DNA from: Oceanirhabdus sp. W0125-5
GTDB taxonomy: Bacteria; Bacillota; Clostridia; Clostridiales; Clostridiaceae
NCBI RefSeq assembly: GCF_027938815.1
Contig: NZ_CP115913.1
Span: 3,506,001 to 3,570,000, forward strand
Direction of reading: 5' to 3'
DNA length: 64,000 bases
Made by a program: the position numbers and the translations under genes. Numbering within the stretch: the stretch's first letter is position 1; each line of letters begins with the position of its first letter. The notes beneath the pieces were generated by a model. It was not told the DNA's origin and did not search any database. It saw nothing but the letters and a program-made list of their open reading frames with translations. Of this stretch, positions 1 through 9,055 are shown piece after piece.

Positions 1-370
1 ATTTTTTCAAATCCTCAATATAAGCATTTACGGATTTATAAATATCTTCATATTTATGACTGTAACTATGTATACATACGCTCATTTCATTGTTAACCAA
101 CTCTTCAATTATATGGGGATATTCTTCTGCTCTACCTCCAATAATAAAAAAACTTCCTTTTACCTGATTTTTTTTCAACACCTTAATAATATCTAAAGTA
201 ACCTCAGGTGATGGACCATCGTCAAAAGTCAAAAAAGCCTTCTTTTTTATATTTGTTTTATCCTCATGTAACTCTGGCTGTATTTCTTCACATTTAATAC
301 ACTCTGTATTGACATTAAAAATCATAACAATTAATACACCTAGTATTAATAATACTTTAGAAAATTTCAT
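1..370 (-). CDS. polysaccharide deacetylase (NodB domain), C-terminus outside window
   Basis: The visible 123 N-terminal residues start with a hydrophobic signal or anchor segment (KVLLILGVLIVMIF) and continue into a NodB carbohydrate-esterase domain. The TFDDGPS motif supplies the metal and catalytic aspartates, and HSYSH is the zinc-binding H-x3-H. Family members remove N- or O-acetyl groups from peptidoglycan or other surface glycans. The ATG at 370 is preferred because GAGGA lies 8 to 9 bases upstream; an in-frame ATG at 385 has poorer spacing. The protein is probably secreted or membrane-anchored. The exact substrate cannot be told from this part. Confidence 0.85.
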   Translation of the reverse strand, partial: MKFSKVLLILGVLIVMIFNVNTECIKCEEIQPELHEDKTNIKKKAFLTFDDGPSPEVTLDIIKVLKKNQVKGSFFIIGGRAEEYPHIIEELVNNEMSVCIHSYSHKYEDIYKSVNAYIEDLKK

Positions 371-822
371 CTTATATTTCCTCATTTCCTTTCTAAAACC
401 TATATTCTTAATATATCCTAATTATATTAAGTTATTTTATTTGTACTTTTAATTTTGTACTTCTTTAAAATAAATGCTGTTACATCGTCATATAAAATTG
501 CACCTTCAGTCGCTTCACTCCTTCAGAAATACCCATGAGGTGTAAACTTTTCCATTTGGAAGAATTTACACCGCAGGTATCCTCGGAGGTAACACGAAGT
601 TAGCTCCTTGCTTATCATTTTAATATCTCTAAATTGTATAGATTATTCGTCCATTATCATGTCTCTGTAAAAGGTACTGGATTTGTTATAATCTCCTGCA
701 AAGAAGGGTTATAATATCTGTGTTGCCTATTATAAAGATGTTTTATACTAATACTCCGAATCATCATTTATAAAATATACTATTTTCTCAGCATCAATAC
801 GAAATAGCAAAAGTTTACTATC
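371..822. other. intergenic region with repeat and gene remnant
   Basis: No intact gene is seen. Bases 504-541 match a segment at 35761-35798. Just after it is a hairpin with arms GGTGTAAA and TTTACACC (540-575). On the minus strand about 748-812 encodes a 21-residue open tail (…IDAEKIVYFINDDSEY, then stop) with no start, probably the end of a lost gene. Confidence 0.4.
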
Positions 823-1422
823 TTATATTTTTCTTTCCACTTCCTGAATGAACTTATCTTTTATGCTCTGCAACTTTACTCTTGCTTGTTCGTTAGTTAA
901 TTCTATAGTTTCAAGACATTCATTTGAAATATCTACTACAGTAATTTCATTTCTTCCTCTTGCTAACTCCGAATAATTAACACTATCTTCTAAAGAAATA
1001 TATTTCTCCAATTCATCACTATTAAAAACAACACTTAATCCTCTAAGCTTGTTAGATTTATATAGTTCTAAAACTTTTTCCATTGGTATATCTAAAATCT
1101 TAAAAACAGCTATCATATCTTCTATTGGAACTCTTCTTATCTTTGATATATCTTTTGCTCCCTCATATACATCGCTTTCATTAGGCTTTCTAACAAATTC
1201 TATAACCCTCTCTTCACATGCCCCAAACTTCTTAAAATTCAACTGTGCCTCTCTCAATGAAACATAATTAGCTCCTCCAACATAATCTGGATCATCAAAT
1301 TGAATACCATCATCTTCCCAAAAACATATGGAGCATATATCATAAGTCCCCGGCGGCTTTTCATTTAATGTATTGTATCCACAACATGGACAAGTAAATT
1401 TAGAATCTTTAATTTTTTCCAT
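823..1422 (-). CDS. protein with N-terminal cysteine-rich CPCC domain
   Basis: Near the N-terminus are CPCCGY and, about 17 residues later, CSICFWEDDG, the pattern of the Cys_rich_CPCC family (a small zinc-ribbon-like domain). The spacing ends in a VGGANYVSL segment, also typical of that family. The remaining ~140 residues are charged, likely helical, and not recognised. CPCC proteins are often found in polymorphic toxin and immunity loci, which suits the small orphan genes further along, but no function is shown. The ATG at 1422 has GGGAG at a 6-base spacing; the upstream TTG at 1428 does not. Confidence 0.7.
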   Translation of the reverse strand: MEKIKDSKFTCPCCGYNTLNEKPPGTYDICSICFWEDDGIQFDDPDYVGGANYVSLREAQLNFKKFGACEERVIEFVRKPNESDVYEGAKDISKIRRVPIEDMIAVFKILDIPMEKVLELYKSNKLRGLSVVFNSDELEKYISLEDSVNYSELARGRNEITVVDISNECLETIELTNEQARVKLQSIKDKFIQEVERKI

Positions 1423-1716
1423 ATGCAACTCCCTTCTATTAATCTATTTATCTTTTGATACTACTGAACCTTACTACCTGAACCAATAAAAAAGATATAT
1501 TTTCTGTTGCCATAATATTTGAAGTAAGGTAAACTTTAGATTTTTTGCTGTCTAATATATTTGGGTTGTTTTGGCAACTATATAATATCTAATATTATTT
1601 TATCACAAACTTATTTCTCATTAATACCATTGTTTCAATTTAAAACCATCAACTATATATTAATAATTTGCTTATGTCTTATCGCAACATCACATTCTAT
1701 TGACTTGCTCTCACAA

Positions 1717-1756
1717 CAAAAAAACCTGACATCCCACCCCCAAGACATCAGATTTC
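1717..1756 (-). terminator. rho-independent terminator after FAD oxidoreductase
   Basis: On the minus strand an 8-bp stem (CTGATGTC with GATGTCAG, two G-T pairs) is followed by seven T. It lies about 20 bases after the stop of the oxidoreductase gene. Confidence 0.6.
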
Positions 1757-1773
1757 TACTCAGTATTCACTTC

Positions 1774-3045
1774 TCATCTTTCACTAAATATATTCTCAAG
1801 ACCGTTGTCTTTTATTCTCTTTCTTATTTCATCCTTATCAATAGTATAGAGCTTTAATTTCTCCATTCTCTTAAAATAAACTGAACCAGCAAAGGTGTAT
1901 CTAGTTTTATGATCTTTCATCTTTAACATTCTATAATTTGCATATGCAATAATATCTCCTATTGCAGTCTTTCTTGGAAGTATGAGCATCTTTTCACCCT
2001 TTGCATATTTCACAGCATTGTATCCAGCTAGTGTTCCAGTACAAATGGCCTCAGTGTGACCTACAAAAAGCCCACTTTTCTCTCCACCAACGAATAAATT
2101 CTTAATTCCCATAACTCTCATATCATTCTTTCTACGTGCAATACTTAGATATCTTATTGAGTTACCTTTTCCTCCACCGTATGGATCAATATATTTCGCA
2201 TTCTCAAGTCCTTTAATTTTTCTTAGCTTATCTAATGGGTAATAACTTGTCATAAGCTTAGCATGACCAGTATCAAGCAAAATTATATTCTCAGCAAATG
2301 CATCAAGGGCATACTGCTGACATACTTTTATTTTTAGCTTATCCTTATTTACATCCTCTTTCGGAATTTGTACTAGCGAAACACCTTTTTCATCTAACTC
2401 TTTTTGAATTTTTTCTGATAAGGTATCCTTAGCCAATTTACATGAACCACTGAAGGCACCAAATTCTCCATCTGCACGTTCACCCATTATATCTTCAAGT
2501 CCACAAGCTTCAGTTATACTAACTCTTGGACCATATGATGGACATCTTAATACACACATTGAACATCCATTTCCATATCTCATGCAATTTCCCATTGGTC
2601 CAGTTCCACCTGTTGTCTCGATAAATACATCTCCTTCTACATAGGTACCATCATGAAGATATATTCCTTTTATCTCTTTCCCTTTCAGTTCAACCCCGCT
2701 CACTCTCTTAACAAAATGAAGATTGATACCCAGTGATATTAAGTAATTTCTTACAGCTGGTTCTATCTTGTTAACATTGTATAATGTGGCGTGTTTGTGA
2801 CCTGGAAAATCCACTGTTTTATGTGCAGCGTTCTCATCACATAACTCTATTAGCTCTCCACATCCCATGGCTATTAACTCTTCTGCTGCAGTGTATCTTC
2901 CATTATTCCTTATGATTCCACCAATATTACCTAACCCAAGAAGCAGATCTGTTTTCTCATAAACATGTACTTCCGCCCCCTGTTTTCTTGCACTTAGAGC
3001 AGCTGCTGCCCCTGCCCAACCTCCTCCTATTATAATTGCTTTCAT
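1774..3045 (-). CDS. FAD-dependent oxidoreductase
   Basis: The 423-aa protein opens with a Rossmann FAD-binding motif (IIIGGGWAGAAAA, residues 4-16) followed by the E of VYEK that binds the ribose. A GGTGP segment near residue 145 and a cysteine cluster just after it (GCSMCVLRC) suggest a redox-active or metal site. A second nucleotide-contact motif (NLFVGGEKSG) lies near residue 315. It is related to GidA/TrmFO and thioredoxin-reductase-like flavoproteins. Its start overlaps by one base the stop of the upstream FAD/NAD-binding ferredoxin-reductase-like gene, so the two are translationally coupled and probably form one electron-transfer complex. The substrate is unknown. Confidence 0.8.
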   Translation of the reverse strand: MKAIIIGGGWAGAAAALSARKQGAEVHVYEKTDLLLGLGNIGGIIRNNGRYTAAEELIAMGCGELIELCDENAAHKTVDFPGHKHATLYNVNKIEPAVRNYLISLGINLHFVKRVSGVELKGKEIKGIYLHDGTYVEGDVFIETTGGTGPMGNCMRYGNGCSMCVLRCPSYGPRVSITEACGLEDIMGERADGEFGAFSGSCKLAKDTLSEKIQKELDEKGVSLVQIPKEDVNKDKLKIKVCQQYALDAFAENIILLDTGHAKLMTSYYPLDKLRKIKGLENAKYIDPYGGGKGNSIRYLSIARRKNDMRVMGIKNLFVGGEKSGLFVGHTEAICTGTLAGYNAVKYAKGEKMLILPRKTAIGDIIAYANYRMLKMKDHKTRYTFAGSVYFKRMEKLKLYTIDKDEIRKRIKDNGLENIFSER

Positions 3046-3962
3046 TAACGCTCACACTCCTCGAAGATATCTTTAGGATCACCTTGATATTTGCACATCC
3101 TCTTTATGTTGCTATTTCTTCTATTTGTACAGCATCCGCATATGCCTTCACCACAAGCCATCTTGAAATTATTACAACATGAGAAATCTATTTTCAATCC
3201 TTTCTCTTTTTCAATATCATCAATATATTTCATTACTTTCTTTATGATAAAATCTGCGGTATCGCAATGAACCAAACTAACTTTATCATGTACTACTATA
3301 TTCTTAAATATATCCTCAAATTTTCCTGAATTTATTCCTTTATCAATTACTGAAGTATATATATTCACATGGGAATACCTGTCTAAGTAAGGTCTTATAA
3401 ATTCTACCCCTTCTTTTCCCTTGTCTATTATCGTTATTATTTTATTATTATTATTATATAGTTCTTTTAATGGAGGTATCATCGGAGCCTGTCCTATGCC
3501 CCTTGCAATGACCAAAACCGTACTATCCTTAAGGTTTTTAATATGTCTCAAACCTAATATTCCGTTCCAAAATGGACCTTTAACTGTTATCTTTTCTCCT
3601 GTCTTAAGTTGATCAATACGTTTAGTTTTAATTCCTAGAATCTTTATCACAAGAGTTATAGTACTTTTTTTCCTATTAACTTCCATAACTGCAATTGGAA
3701 CATCAAAAGTCACCTTATCATTAGGACTTTTGAGAAACACAAAACTACCTGGCTGAACTAATCGTTCACTCAAGTATTCTGGAACTTTAATAATTAACTT
3801 TAAAAGTTCTGGTCCAATCTTCTCTTTCTTTACTATTTCACCTTCATAGTACTTTCTTGTAGCAGTTGCTTTTTTACCATTTTCAATAAATCGTTGATAT
3901 ATGCATACTCCACTCCAGTGTCCGCAGTCACATTTATCTTTATCCTGCAAAGCAGAGCACAA
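3045..3962 (-). CDS. sulfide/dihydroorotate dehydrogenase-like FAD/NAD-binding protein
   Basis: The 305-aa protein resembles PyrK-type electron transfer subunits: an FAD-binding beta barrel, an NAD-binding domain with ARGIGQAPM near residue 155, and a C-terminal [2Fe-2S] cysteine set (CCNNF, CGEGICGCC) near residues 262-278. It would pass electrons between NAD(P)H and a partner, here the coupled FAD oxidoreductase. The N-terminus is odd: the only conventional start is a TTG at 3962 without a good ribosome binding site. Yet the reading frame stays open for about 13 more codons upstream and adds cysteines that fit the family's cysteine-rich N-terminus. The true start may be non-standard (a CTG at 3986), or the 5' end may have been cut by the junction with the HTH fragment. 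Confidence 0.8.
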   Translation of the reverse strand: MCSALQDKDKCDCGHWSGVCIYQRFIENGKKATATRKYYEGEIVKKEKIGPELLKLIIKVPEYLSERLVQPGSFVFLKSPNDKVTFDVPIAVMEVNRKKSTITLVIKILGIKTKRIDQLKTGEKITVKGPFWNGILGLRHIKNLKDSTVLVIARGIGQAPMIPPLKELYNNNNKIITIIDKGKEGVEFIRPYLDRYSHVNIYTSVIDKGINSGKFEDIFKNIVVHDKVSLVHCDTADFIIKKVMKYIDDIEKEKGLKIDFSCCNNFKMACGEGICGCCTNRRNSNIKRMCKYQGDPKDIFEECER

Positions 3963-4030
3963 AATACATTGATTATTCTCACTCAGATGGCAGGGGCAAC
4001 CTTATGTTCCAAAACTGCGACATTTTTACA

Positions 4031-4262
4031 AACTTTGGTATTAAATTTGTATGAGAGTTTATATAAGGATCTACCTGAAGAAAGTATTGGTGATAAGATT
4101 AAGAAATATCGTTTGATAAAGGGAATGAGTAAAGTTGAGTTGGCTAGAGCTGTTGGGTTAAGTAGCAGAAGTGAGCTTAATTATATTGGTAGATATGAAG
4201 CTGGTGGGAAAATACCTGATAATGTTAAAAATTTGATTTGTAATGTTTTGGATTTTAATTAA
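4031..4262 (+). pseudogene. C-terminal fragment of an HTH (Cro/CI-type) protein
   Basis: The frame ending at 4262 encodes a helix-turn-helix tail: an IGDKIKKYRLIKGMSK segment, then ELARAVGLSS and ISRYE-like IGRYEAGGKIP. The part upstream of about 4031 does not look like the same protein, and no ribosome binding site precedes the possible starts at 3987 or 4035. It is most likely the end of a longer DNA-binding protein, cut by a rearrangement that also lies against the 5' end of the oppositely oriented FAD/NAD gene. Confidence 0.55.
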
Positions 4263-4304
4263 TTTTACAGGTATCATAATGAAAAAGACTAGCTATAAAT
4301 ACTA

Positions 4305-4332
4305 ATTAAGGGAACCTTTTGGGTTCCCTATT
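4305..4332 (+). terminator. rho-independent terminator
   Basis: AGGGAACC and GGTTCCCT form an 8-bp stem with a TTTT-containing loop, followed by a T-rich stretch. It lies between the HTH fragment and the convergent nuclease gene. Confidence 0.6.
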
Positions 4333-4361
4333 TCTAACTCTGTAAAATAGCTTCTTTTATT

Positions 4362-5246
4362 TTATAAATATTTTTCTACATCCTCAACTGAGTTTAAATC
4401 AAATATATCCATCCCTAACACATCTAAAGTTTCTTGTGGTAATTCCTTAATTTTAATTTTGTATTCTTCTGGTATTTTTTTGAATTTCTTTACTAACTGT
4501 TTTATAATAAGTTCAGCATTACCTTCCGCTTTTCCTATTGCTTTTCCTCTATCTTCTCCTGCTTTAACACCATCTTCATATATCATTTTACCTATTTCTG
4601 TCATTGTGAAAACCTCCCTAAATCTTTTCTTCAACTCACTATCAGCAAACTTTTCAAATAAAGCATAGATGAGAGTAATACAATCCGTTCTAATTTTGTC
4701 ATCTTTTATAGTTTTCGCTAAATCCAAACTTTCTATTGCTCTACTTGCTTTAGATTTCTTACTTTTCATTATTGGTATAAAAGTTAATGTCACTATATCT
4801 TTTTTATCTAGTTTCTCTCCTCTTTCAAGTTTATTCTTAAGATTATTATACTTTTCATCTCCATCTATGTTCGACATATAAAAAGCTTCAACTTGGTAGT
4901 TTATAGAACCACAAGAAAGATTTGTTATTGTTTTATCAATTTCAGCTGAGTATACAACTATAGTTTTTATTCTTTTTCTGTCTCTATAATATAATGTTGC
5001 ATCATAATACATAAATCTAGCAATATCCTCAGTTTTGCTAGTCGATTGAAACTCAAAATGTAGATAGTTTCCATCTTCTGTATTAAAAAGATAATCCATT
5101 GAGCTTGTTTTAATGTCAATATTTTTAATTTCTATATTTGCCGGAGATGTTATTTTTTCTTCTATTCCAAAAAAGCTTAAGGCACCTTCCTTGAATATCT
5201 CCATGGATCTTTTAAATATTGCGTCTTCAGTCTTATTATAATCCAT
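4362..5246 (-). CDS. Rpn family recombination-promoting nuclease / PD-(D/E)XK transposase-like protein
   Basis: The 294-aa protein has the Rpn/PDDEXK-transposase layout. D51 and the E-x-Q of HFEFQS (residues 63-68) form the PD-(D/E)xK core. A helical middle follows, and then a C-terminal low-complexity stretch rich in G, K and E (AIGKAEGNAE) typical of this family. Members are DNA endonucleases that stimulate RecA-independent recombination or act in anti-phage roles; they are often multicopy in clostridia. It stands alone, with no transposon ends visible. ATG 5246 has an AAGGAGAT-type site upstream. Confidence 0.8.
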   Translation of the reverse strand: MDYNKTEDAIFKRSMEIFKEGALSFFGIEEKITSPANIEIKNIDIKTSSMDYLFNTEDGNYLHFEFQSTSKTEDIARFMYYDATLYYRDRKRIKTIVVYSAEIDKTITNLSCGSINYQVEAFYMSNIDGDEKYNNLKNKLERGEKLDKKDIVTLTFIPIMKSKKSKASRAIESLDLAKTIKDDKIRTDCITLIYALFEKFADSELKKRFREVFTMTEIGKMIYEDGVKAGEDRGKAIGKAEGNAELIIKQLVKKFKKIPEEYKIKIKELPQETLDVLGMDIFDLNSVEDVEKYL

Positions 5247-5549
5247 CTTTATCTCCTTTATATGTTTGGTTTTTATGTTAATTGTTTCATCCTTTTCCTA
5301 TAATAAAATTATACTATTTTTATAAGTGTGTATCAATAATTATATAAGTATTCAGGAATTCAGATCACTATTATACGCCCTTTAATAAACTATCACTGAA
5401 TAAAATATATTACACTTTCAATTCAATAAAAGAGATTTCATTTATTGTTTATAAATATTAAATTTTATCTCAAATTACTTCTTTTGTTTTACTGTGACAT
5501 AACTTTTTAGTTTATCAACCTAATAAAAAAGGATTGCACTTGATTCTAA
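5247..5549. other. AT-rich intergenic region
   Basis: About 300 bases between the Rpn gene and the first immunity-like gene. I see no ORF, strong hairpin or repeat here. Confidence 0.4.
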
Positions 5550-5915
5550 CTATTCAATTTGCTCCAAACTAATAACCGATTCTTTAGCATAAAATTTTAT
5601 TAATATAACATCATCTTTTCCATAAACAACAAATTTAACGAAATAGTTATTATTCTTTTCATCAAATTTACAACTTACATCAAGTATTTCTTCATTATCA
5701 AATTTGAAATATTCAGGTGCTGTTTTAAATGCTTCAATACCTGTAAAAACTAATTTCAATTTTATTATTTCTAAATCATTATCCTTATAATTAAGTTGTC
5801 TCCAATTGCATAAATTAATCTCGAAGGTAATCTCTTTTTTATTAGATATATAAATTATATTTTTAATTACACTATCATGAAAATCATACATATTTAATAA
5901 ATTATTTATTTTCAT
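5550..5915 (-). CDS. small orphan protein, candidate immunity protein
   Basis: This 121-aa protein has an alternating beta pattern and an N-terminal YDFHDS motif. The HDS/HDA turn is common in several immunity-protein families of polymorphic toxin systems. I do not recognise a specific family. It is the last of a row of small minus-strand genes downstream of a decayed RHS toxin tail, and that position is the main reason to think of immunity. The start at 5915 has GGAGGTAAC just upstream. The gene begins 16 bases after the stop of the 229-aa gene, so the two are likely co-transcribed. Confidence 0.6.
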   Translation of the reverse strand: MKINNLLNMYDFHDSVIKNIIYISNKKEITFEINLCNWRQLNYKDNDLEIIKLKLVFTGIEAFKTAPEYFKFDNEEILDVSCKFDEKNNNYFVKFVVYGKDDVILIKFYAKESVISLEQIE

Positions 5916-5930
5916 TGTTACCTCCTTAAA

Positions 5931-6620
5931 TTACTCTAAAATTACAATATTAATATAAATAATAGAAGTAATATTAAGTCCTAAACTTAGTCTATACCCT
6001 CTTTTACCATGTAAAATTTCACTTAATTTCATTAAGTATTCTTTCTCTTCTTTAACATTGATACCTGATTTGCAGTTTCCTAACATTCCAATAAATACTT
6101 CCTCTGAATTTACTCTAATTGCCTCATTTAAATGAAATAAAGTTAGTATAATCTCTGATATAATAATATCTTCTTTTGTTATTTGATTTTCTTTTATTAA
6201 ATAATCCTTAATTTTTACTAACTCTTCTTTTGGGATTAGTTTATTACATAAAATCAAAGAAATTAGCTTATCTAATACTTTACATAATGGTTGATATTTA
6301 TCACTACACATTTCTCTAATCTTATAAACTTCAAAATAATTCTCTTTTCCCAGCAATAATTCAAGAATCGCACTTATCTGATCTTTAAAATATCTATTTT
6401 CCGCCTTACTAATAAAATCTTCAACTGATACTTCTTCAACTAAATCTCTTATTTCAAATAAAATATCATTAATTAATCGATAATTTAAAATTTTATAATC
6501 CCCTCTTTCAAAAAAGAAGTTATATTTTTTGTCAGCCCAGTCAGTTAACTCATGTATATTAATTTTATCATTCATAAATAATCTTAACTCACCAATTATT
6601 TCATTAACAAACTCACTCAT
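5931..6620 (-). CDS. helical orphan protein in immunity-like array
   Basis: This 229-aa, mostly helical, acidic protein starts MSEFVNEIIGELRLF and contains the ELTDWADKKY segment seen in some small immunity-type proteins. No enzymatic motif is visible. It is preceded by a GGAGAG site and followed closely by the 121-aa gene. A role as an antitoxin for an RHS/WapA-type toxin is an inference from position only. Confidence 0.55.
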   Translation of the reverse strand: MSEFVNEIIGELRLFMNDKINIHELTDWADKKYNFFFERGDYKILNYRLINDILFEIRDLVEEVSVEDFISKAENRYFKDQISAILELLLGKENYFEVYKIREMCSDKYQPLCKVLDKLISLILCNKLIPKEELVKIKDYLIKENQITKEDIIISEIILTLFHLNEAIRVNSEEVFIGMLGNCKSGINVKEEKEYLMKLSEILHGKRGYRLSLGLNITSIIYINIVILE

Positions 6621-6687
6621 TACTCTCTCCTTTACTTAACATGTATCTTCTTGTACCATCATTAATCTTGTATTATCCTACAATGAC

Positions 6688-7059
6688 TTACTCAATACAT
6701 ATTCCTGATAATAATAATTCTTCACTATGATTAATTCCAAGATACCACTCAAGTTTTTCATCAAAAATTATACAATCAACGTCTTCCCATGGTTCCAACT
6801 GCTCTATATATTCAAATATGATATTTGCATTTGTTAAATAAAGATTTTTCATTCGTTCATGATACATATAAATATTCTGTTGTTTAGGAATAACTATATC
6901 CCTTAATCTCTCCACTGGTAATCTTTTTTCAAGATTTTTTAAATGATTTATCATTAGAATTCTTTCAGGATAAGTATCATTTACATGTTTTTCTCTAAAC
7001 TTTTCTAAAATCTGATTTGTTTTTTGAGGATCTAATGTTTGCCCATTGAAATTATTCAT
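6688..7059 (-). CDS. small orphan protein, candidate immunity protein
   Basis: This 123-aa protein has a helical N-terminal half and a C-terminal EPWEDVD-CIIFDEKLEWYLGINH stretch (the dash splits the motif). Acidic, tryptophan-containing tails of this kind are common in immunity proteins. The family is not recognised. It has a GGGGGAG-type ribosome binding site and lies in the same orientation as its neighbours. Confidence 0.5.
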   Translation of the reverse strand: MNNFNGQTLDPQKTNQILEKFREKHVNDTYPERILMINHLKNLEKRLPVERLRDIVIPKQQNIYMYHERMKNLYLTNANIIFEYIEQLEPWEDVDCIIFDEKLEWYLGINHSEELLLSGICIE

Positions 7060-7155
7060 ATAGCACTCCCCCTCTCACTTTCTAATATTAATTTTTTATA
7101 TTAATCTCTAGTATTATTTTTCGCCTTTTTGTGTATACAAAATCACACGATTATC

Positions 7156-7500
7156 TTATAATTCTATAAAATAGTCATCATATATTTCACCGTTAATGCC
7201 ATACTCAATTTCGTACTGATAAAGTCCAATATCAGTTTTAGGGTTATTTAATTGTACACAAACTCTAAAGAATGGTGAAATTCTAGTTTTATTATTTATT
7301 ATTAAATGAGTACATAAATACTCTATCTCAAGGTCTTTGAAAGTTAAATTATTTGGTAATTCGTCTTTGTATTCAAATAAGTAGTTAGTTTCCCAATTAT
7401 TTATTAGTTCTTTTGTGGAATTAATTATATATTGTTTTAACTCTTCAAAGTTATAATGTTTATTGAATTTCTCTTCAATTTCTTTCAAGTTCATATTCAA
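7156..7500 (-). CDS. small orphan protein
   Basis: This 114-aa protein has a helical first half and a beta-rich second half ending YDDYFIEL. It carries no signal peptide or membrane segment. The start at 7500 has GGAGGGCG upstream. It belongs to the row of immunity-like genes; no family is recognised. Confidence 0.5.
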   Translation of the reverse strand: MNMNLKEIEEKFNKHYNFEELKQYIINSTKELINNWETNYLFEYKDELPNNLTFKDLEIEYLCTHLIINNKTRISPFFRVCVQLNNPKTDIGLYQYEIEYGINGEIYDDYFIEL

Positions 7501-7543
7501 TCGCCCTCCAAATTAGTACTCATTTACCATATCTTATGAAAAA

Positions 7544-7739
7544 CTACAATTTTTCATACAATTTCCCTCTAAGCAACTCTAACTGTTTTTTTAACTTCTT
7601 ATTCTCTTGTTCAAGTTCTTTAATCTTTTTATCTATAGCCATTATAATAATATCTTTAGATTTACTTGTTTTATCATACTTAACTCTTCTATTGATTTCC
7701 TTACTTACCTTTGTCTTAAATCTTCTATTCTTGCTCTAA
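7544..7739 (-). pseudogene. C-terminal fragment of a TnpC-like (DUF6262-type) transposon protein
   Basis: Reading on the minus strand gives a basic stretch (NRRFKTKVSKEINRR), then KSKDIIIMAIDKKIKEL and a coiled coil (EQENKKLKKQLELLRGKLY) ending at a TAG at 7544-7546. This is the usual C-terminus of Tn554 TnpC/DUF6262-type proteins. The N-terminal helix-turn-helix half is missing, and the frame is closed just upstream by the neighbouring gene's end. It marks an old transposon insertion inside the immunity array. Confidence 0.55.
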
Positions 7740-7742
7740 CTG

Positions 7743-8042
7743 CTAATCACCGGAAATATGAATTCGTGAAATATTCTCACTACTCAGTTTGTTAATTAAC
7801 TGTTCAATAAAAACGATAGAATCATCACTTATGAATCTACTAATATTTTTTAAGTCAATTTTCAATTTTTCTAACTCTTGTTTTTTAATATATATATTTG
7901 TTAAATAATAATCACTTATTCTTTTTAACATTAAATAACTTCTCCACATATCATTATTTAAAAATATATCTTGATGAATTTTTTCTGGTATTTCAATAAC
8001 ATCAATTTTACTTCCATAATTGTCGTATAAAACCATGTCCAT
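7743..8042 (-). CDS. small orphan protein, candidate immunity protein
   Basis: This 99-aa protein begins with a short beta segment (MVLYDNYGSKIDVIEIP) followed by helices. No recognised domain. Its end abuts the TnpC-like fragment, so the C-terminus (…SRIHISGD) may have been altered by that insertion. The start is at 8042, with AAGGAG about 10 bases upstream. Confidence 0.5.
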   Translation of the reverse strand: MDMVLYDNYGSKIDVIEIPEKIHQDIFLNNDMWRSYLMLKRISDYYLTNIYIKKQELEKLKIDLKNISRFISDDSIVFIEQLINKLSSENISRIHISGD

Positions 8043-8113
8043 AGCTATGTTTTACTCCTTCAAATCTTATAATGACTAATAAATTATTCATCGCAAACGA
8101 CTCTCTACATCCA

Positions 8114-8287
8114 CTACTCATTGGATGACTTTGCGTCCATATTTACTTTATAGACTTTGATTCTAGGTGAAATCCATGGTAGTATTTCTAAAACATCTAT
8201 CCATCTTTCATCATCAGTAAAACTATCAATAACTAATTTTTGCGGTATACCTTCTAAGGGATACCACCTTTTCCATATTCCTCTCAT
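8114..8287 (-). CDS. 57-aa immunity-like protein
   Basis: A short gene with a good GAGGAG site 8 bases before its ATG at 8287. The product contains WKRWYPLEGIPQKLVIDSF followed by a DDERW segment. This W-x-x-Y-x-L-x-x-I-P-x-K-L opening is one I associate with small immunity-type proteins of ~110-140 aa, so this copy may be C-terminally truncated. Belongs to the same minus-strand row. Confidence 0.5.
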   Translation of the reverse strand: MRGIWKRWYPLEGIPQKLVIDSFTDDERWIDVLEILPWISPRIKVYKVNMDAKSSNE

Positions 8288-8437
8288 ATAAGTTCTCCTC
8301 TTTAATCATCTCTAAATTTAATTTTCATTTAGCTTATCTTTCTCATTTATCTTTACAAATATTAAAGGCATATTCAACCCAGAATATACCTTTAATTCAT
8401 ACATAACTTATTTCTCACTATCTAGAAAGGGGATTAA

Positions 8438-8914
8438 TTAATACATTTTATACTTAACTAAGAATTCTATAAAAGATAAGTTATTAAAATCATTAATAAT
8501 AACCTCATCTGTTTCCCACCATGAATCAGCGATATACTTTTCAGTTCCAACATAATACCATGGCACAAGTCTCTCATCTTCAACAATATAATCTTCAATA
8601 ATTCTAACTATCCTTATATGCTCAGATATTATTACTGCTAAGTTATTCTTTAATCTATATGCATTTTTAAAATAATCATTATCACTTTTTAAGTTAATCG
8701 TTTCTAAATACATATTATATAATTCAGAGTTTTTTATTGTGTCTGAATTAATATCCTCATCATAAACAGATTTCATTAATTGTTTTTCTCCAAAAAATGA
8801 TATATAAGCTTCTATACTATTAAACTGGTTTTTATTTTTTAAATTAAAAATATTTAAGTCTATCTTTGTTTCGTTAATTTTGGCGTTTCTAATAATAATT
8901 AGATCATTATTCAT
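8438..8914 (-). CDS. orphan protein, candidate immunity protein
   Basis: This 158-aa acidic protein has a helical middle and a C-terminal DSWWETDEVII segment. It is the first gene downstream of the decayed RHS toxin tail, the place normally taken by the cognate immunity gene. The family is not recognised. A GGGAG site precedes the ATG at 8914. Confidence 0.5.
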   Translation of the reverse strand: MNNDLIIIRNAKINETKIDLNIFNLKNKNQFNSIEAYISFFGEKQLMKSVYDEDINSDTIKNSELYNMYLETINLKSDNDYFKNAYRLKNNLAVIISEHIRIVRIIEDYIVEDERLVPWYYVGTEKYIADSWWETDEVIINDFNNLSFIEFLVKYKMY

Positions 8915-9055
8915 AATAATTACTCCCTATTTGTATACTTCATATACTTGAAATCACATGCTATTTCTTATAACCTCATTAATTACTTTAATATCCTTTA
9001 ATCACAAAACAAATGAACTCTAAACTTAAAGCTTTTGCTATATATATATAATGAT

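Noticed and set aside
1561..1857. Plus-strand open frame of 98 codons
   Set aside because: Overlaps the end and terminator of the FAD oxidoreductase gene on the other strand; hydrophobic composition from T-rich antisense; no ribosome binding site.
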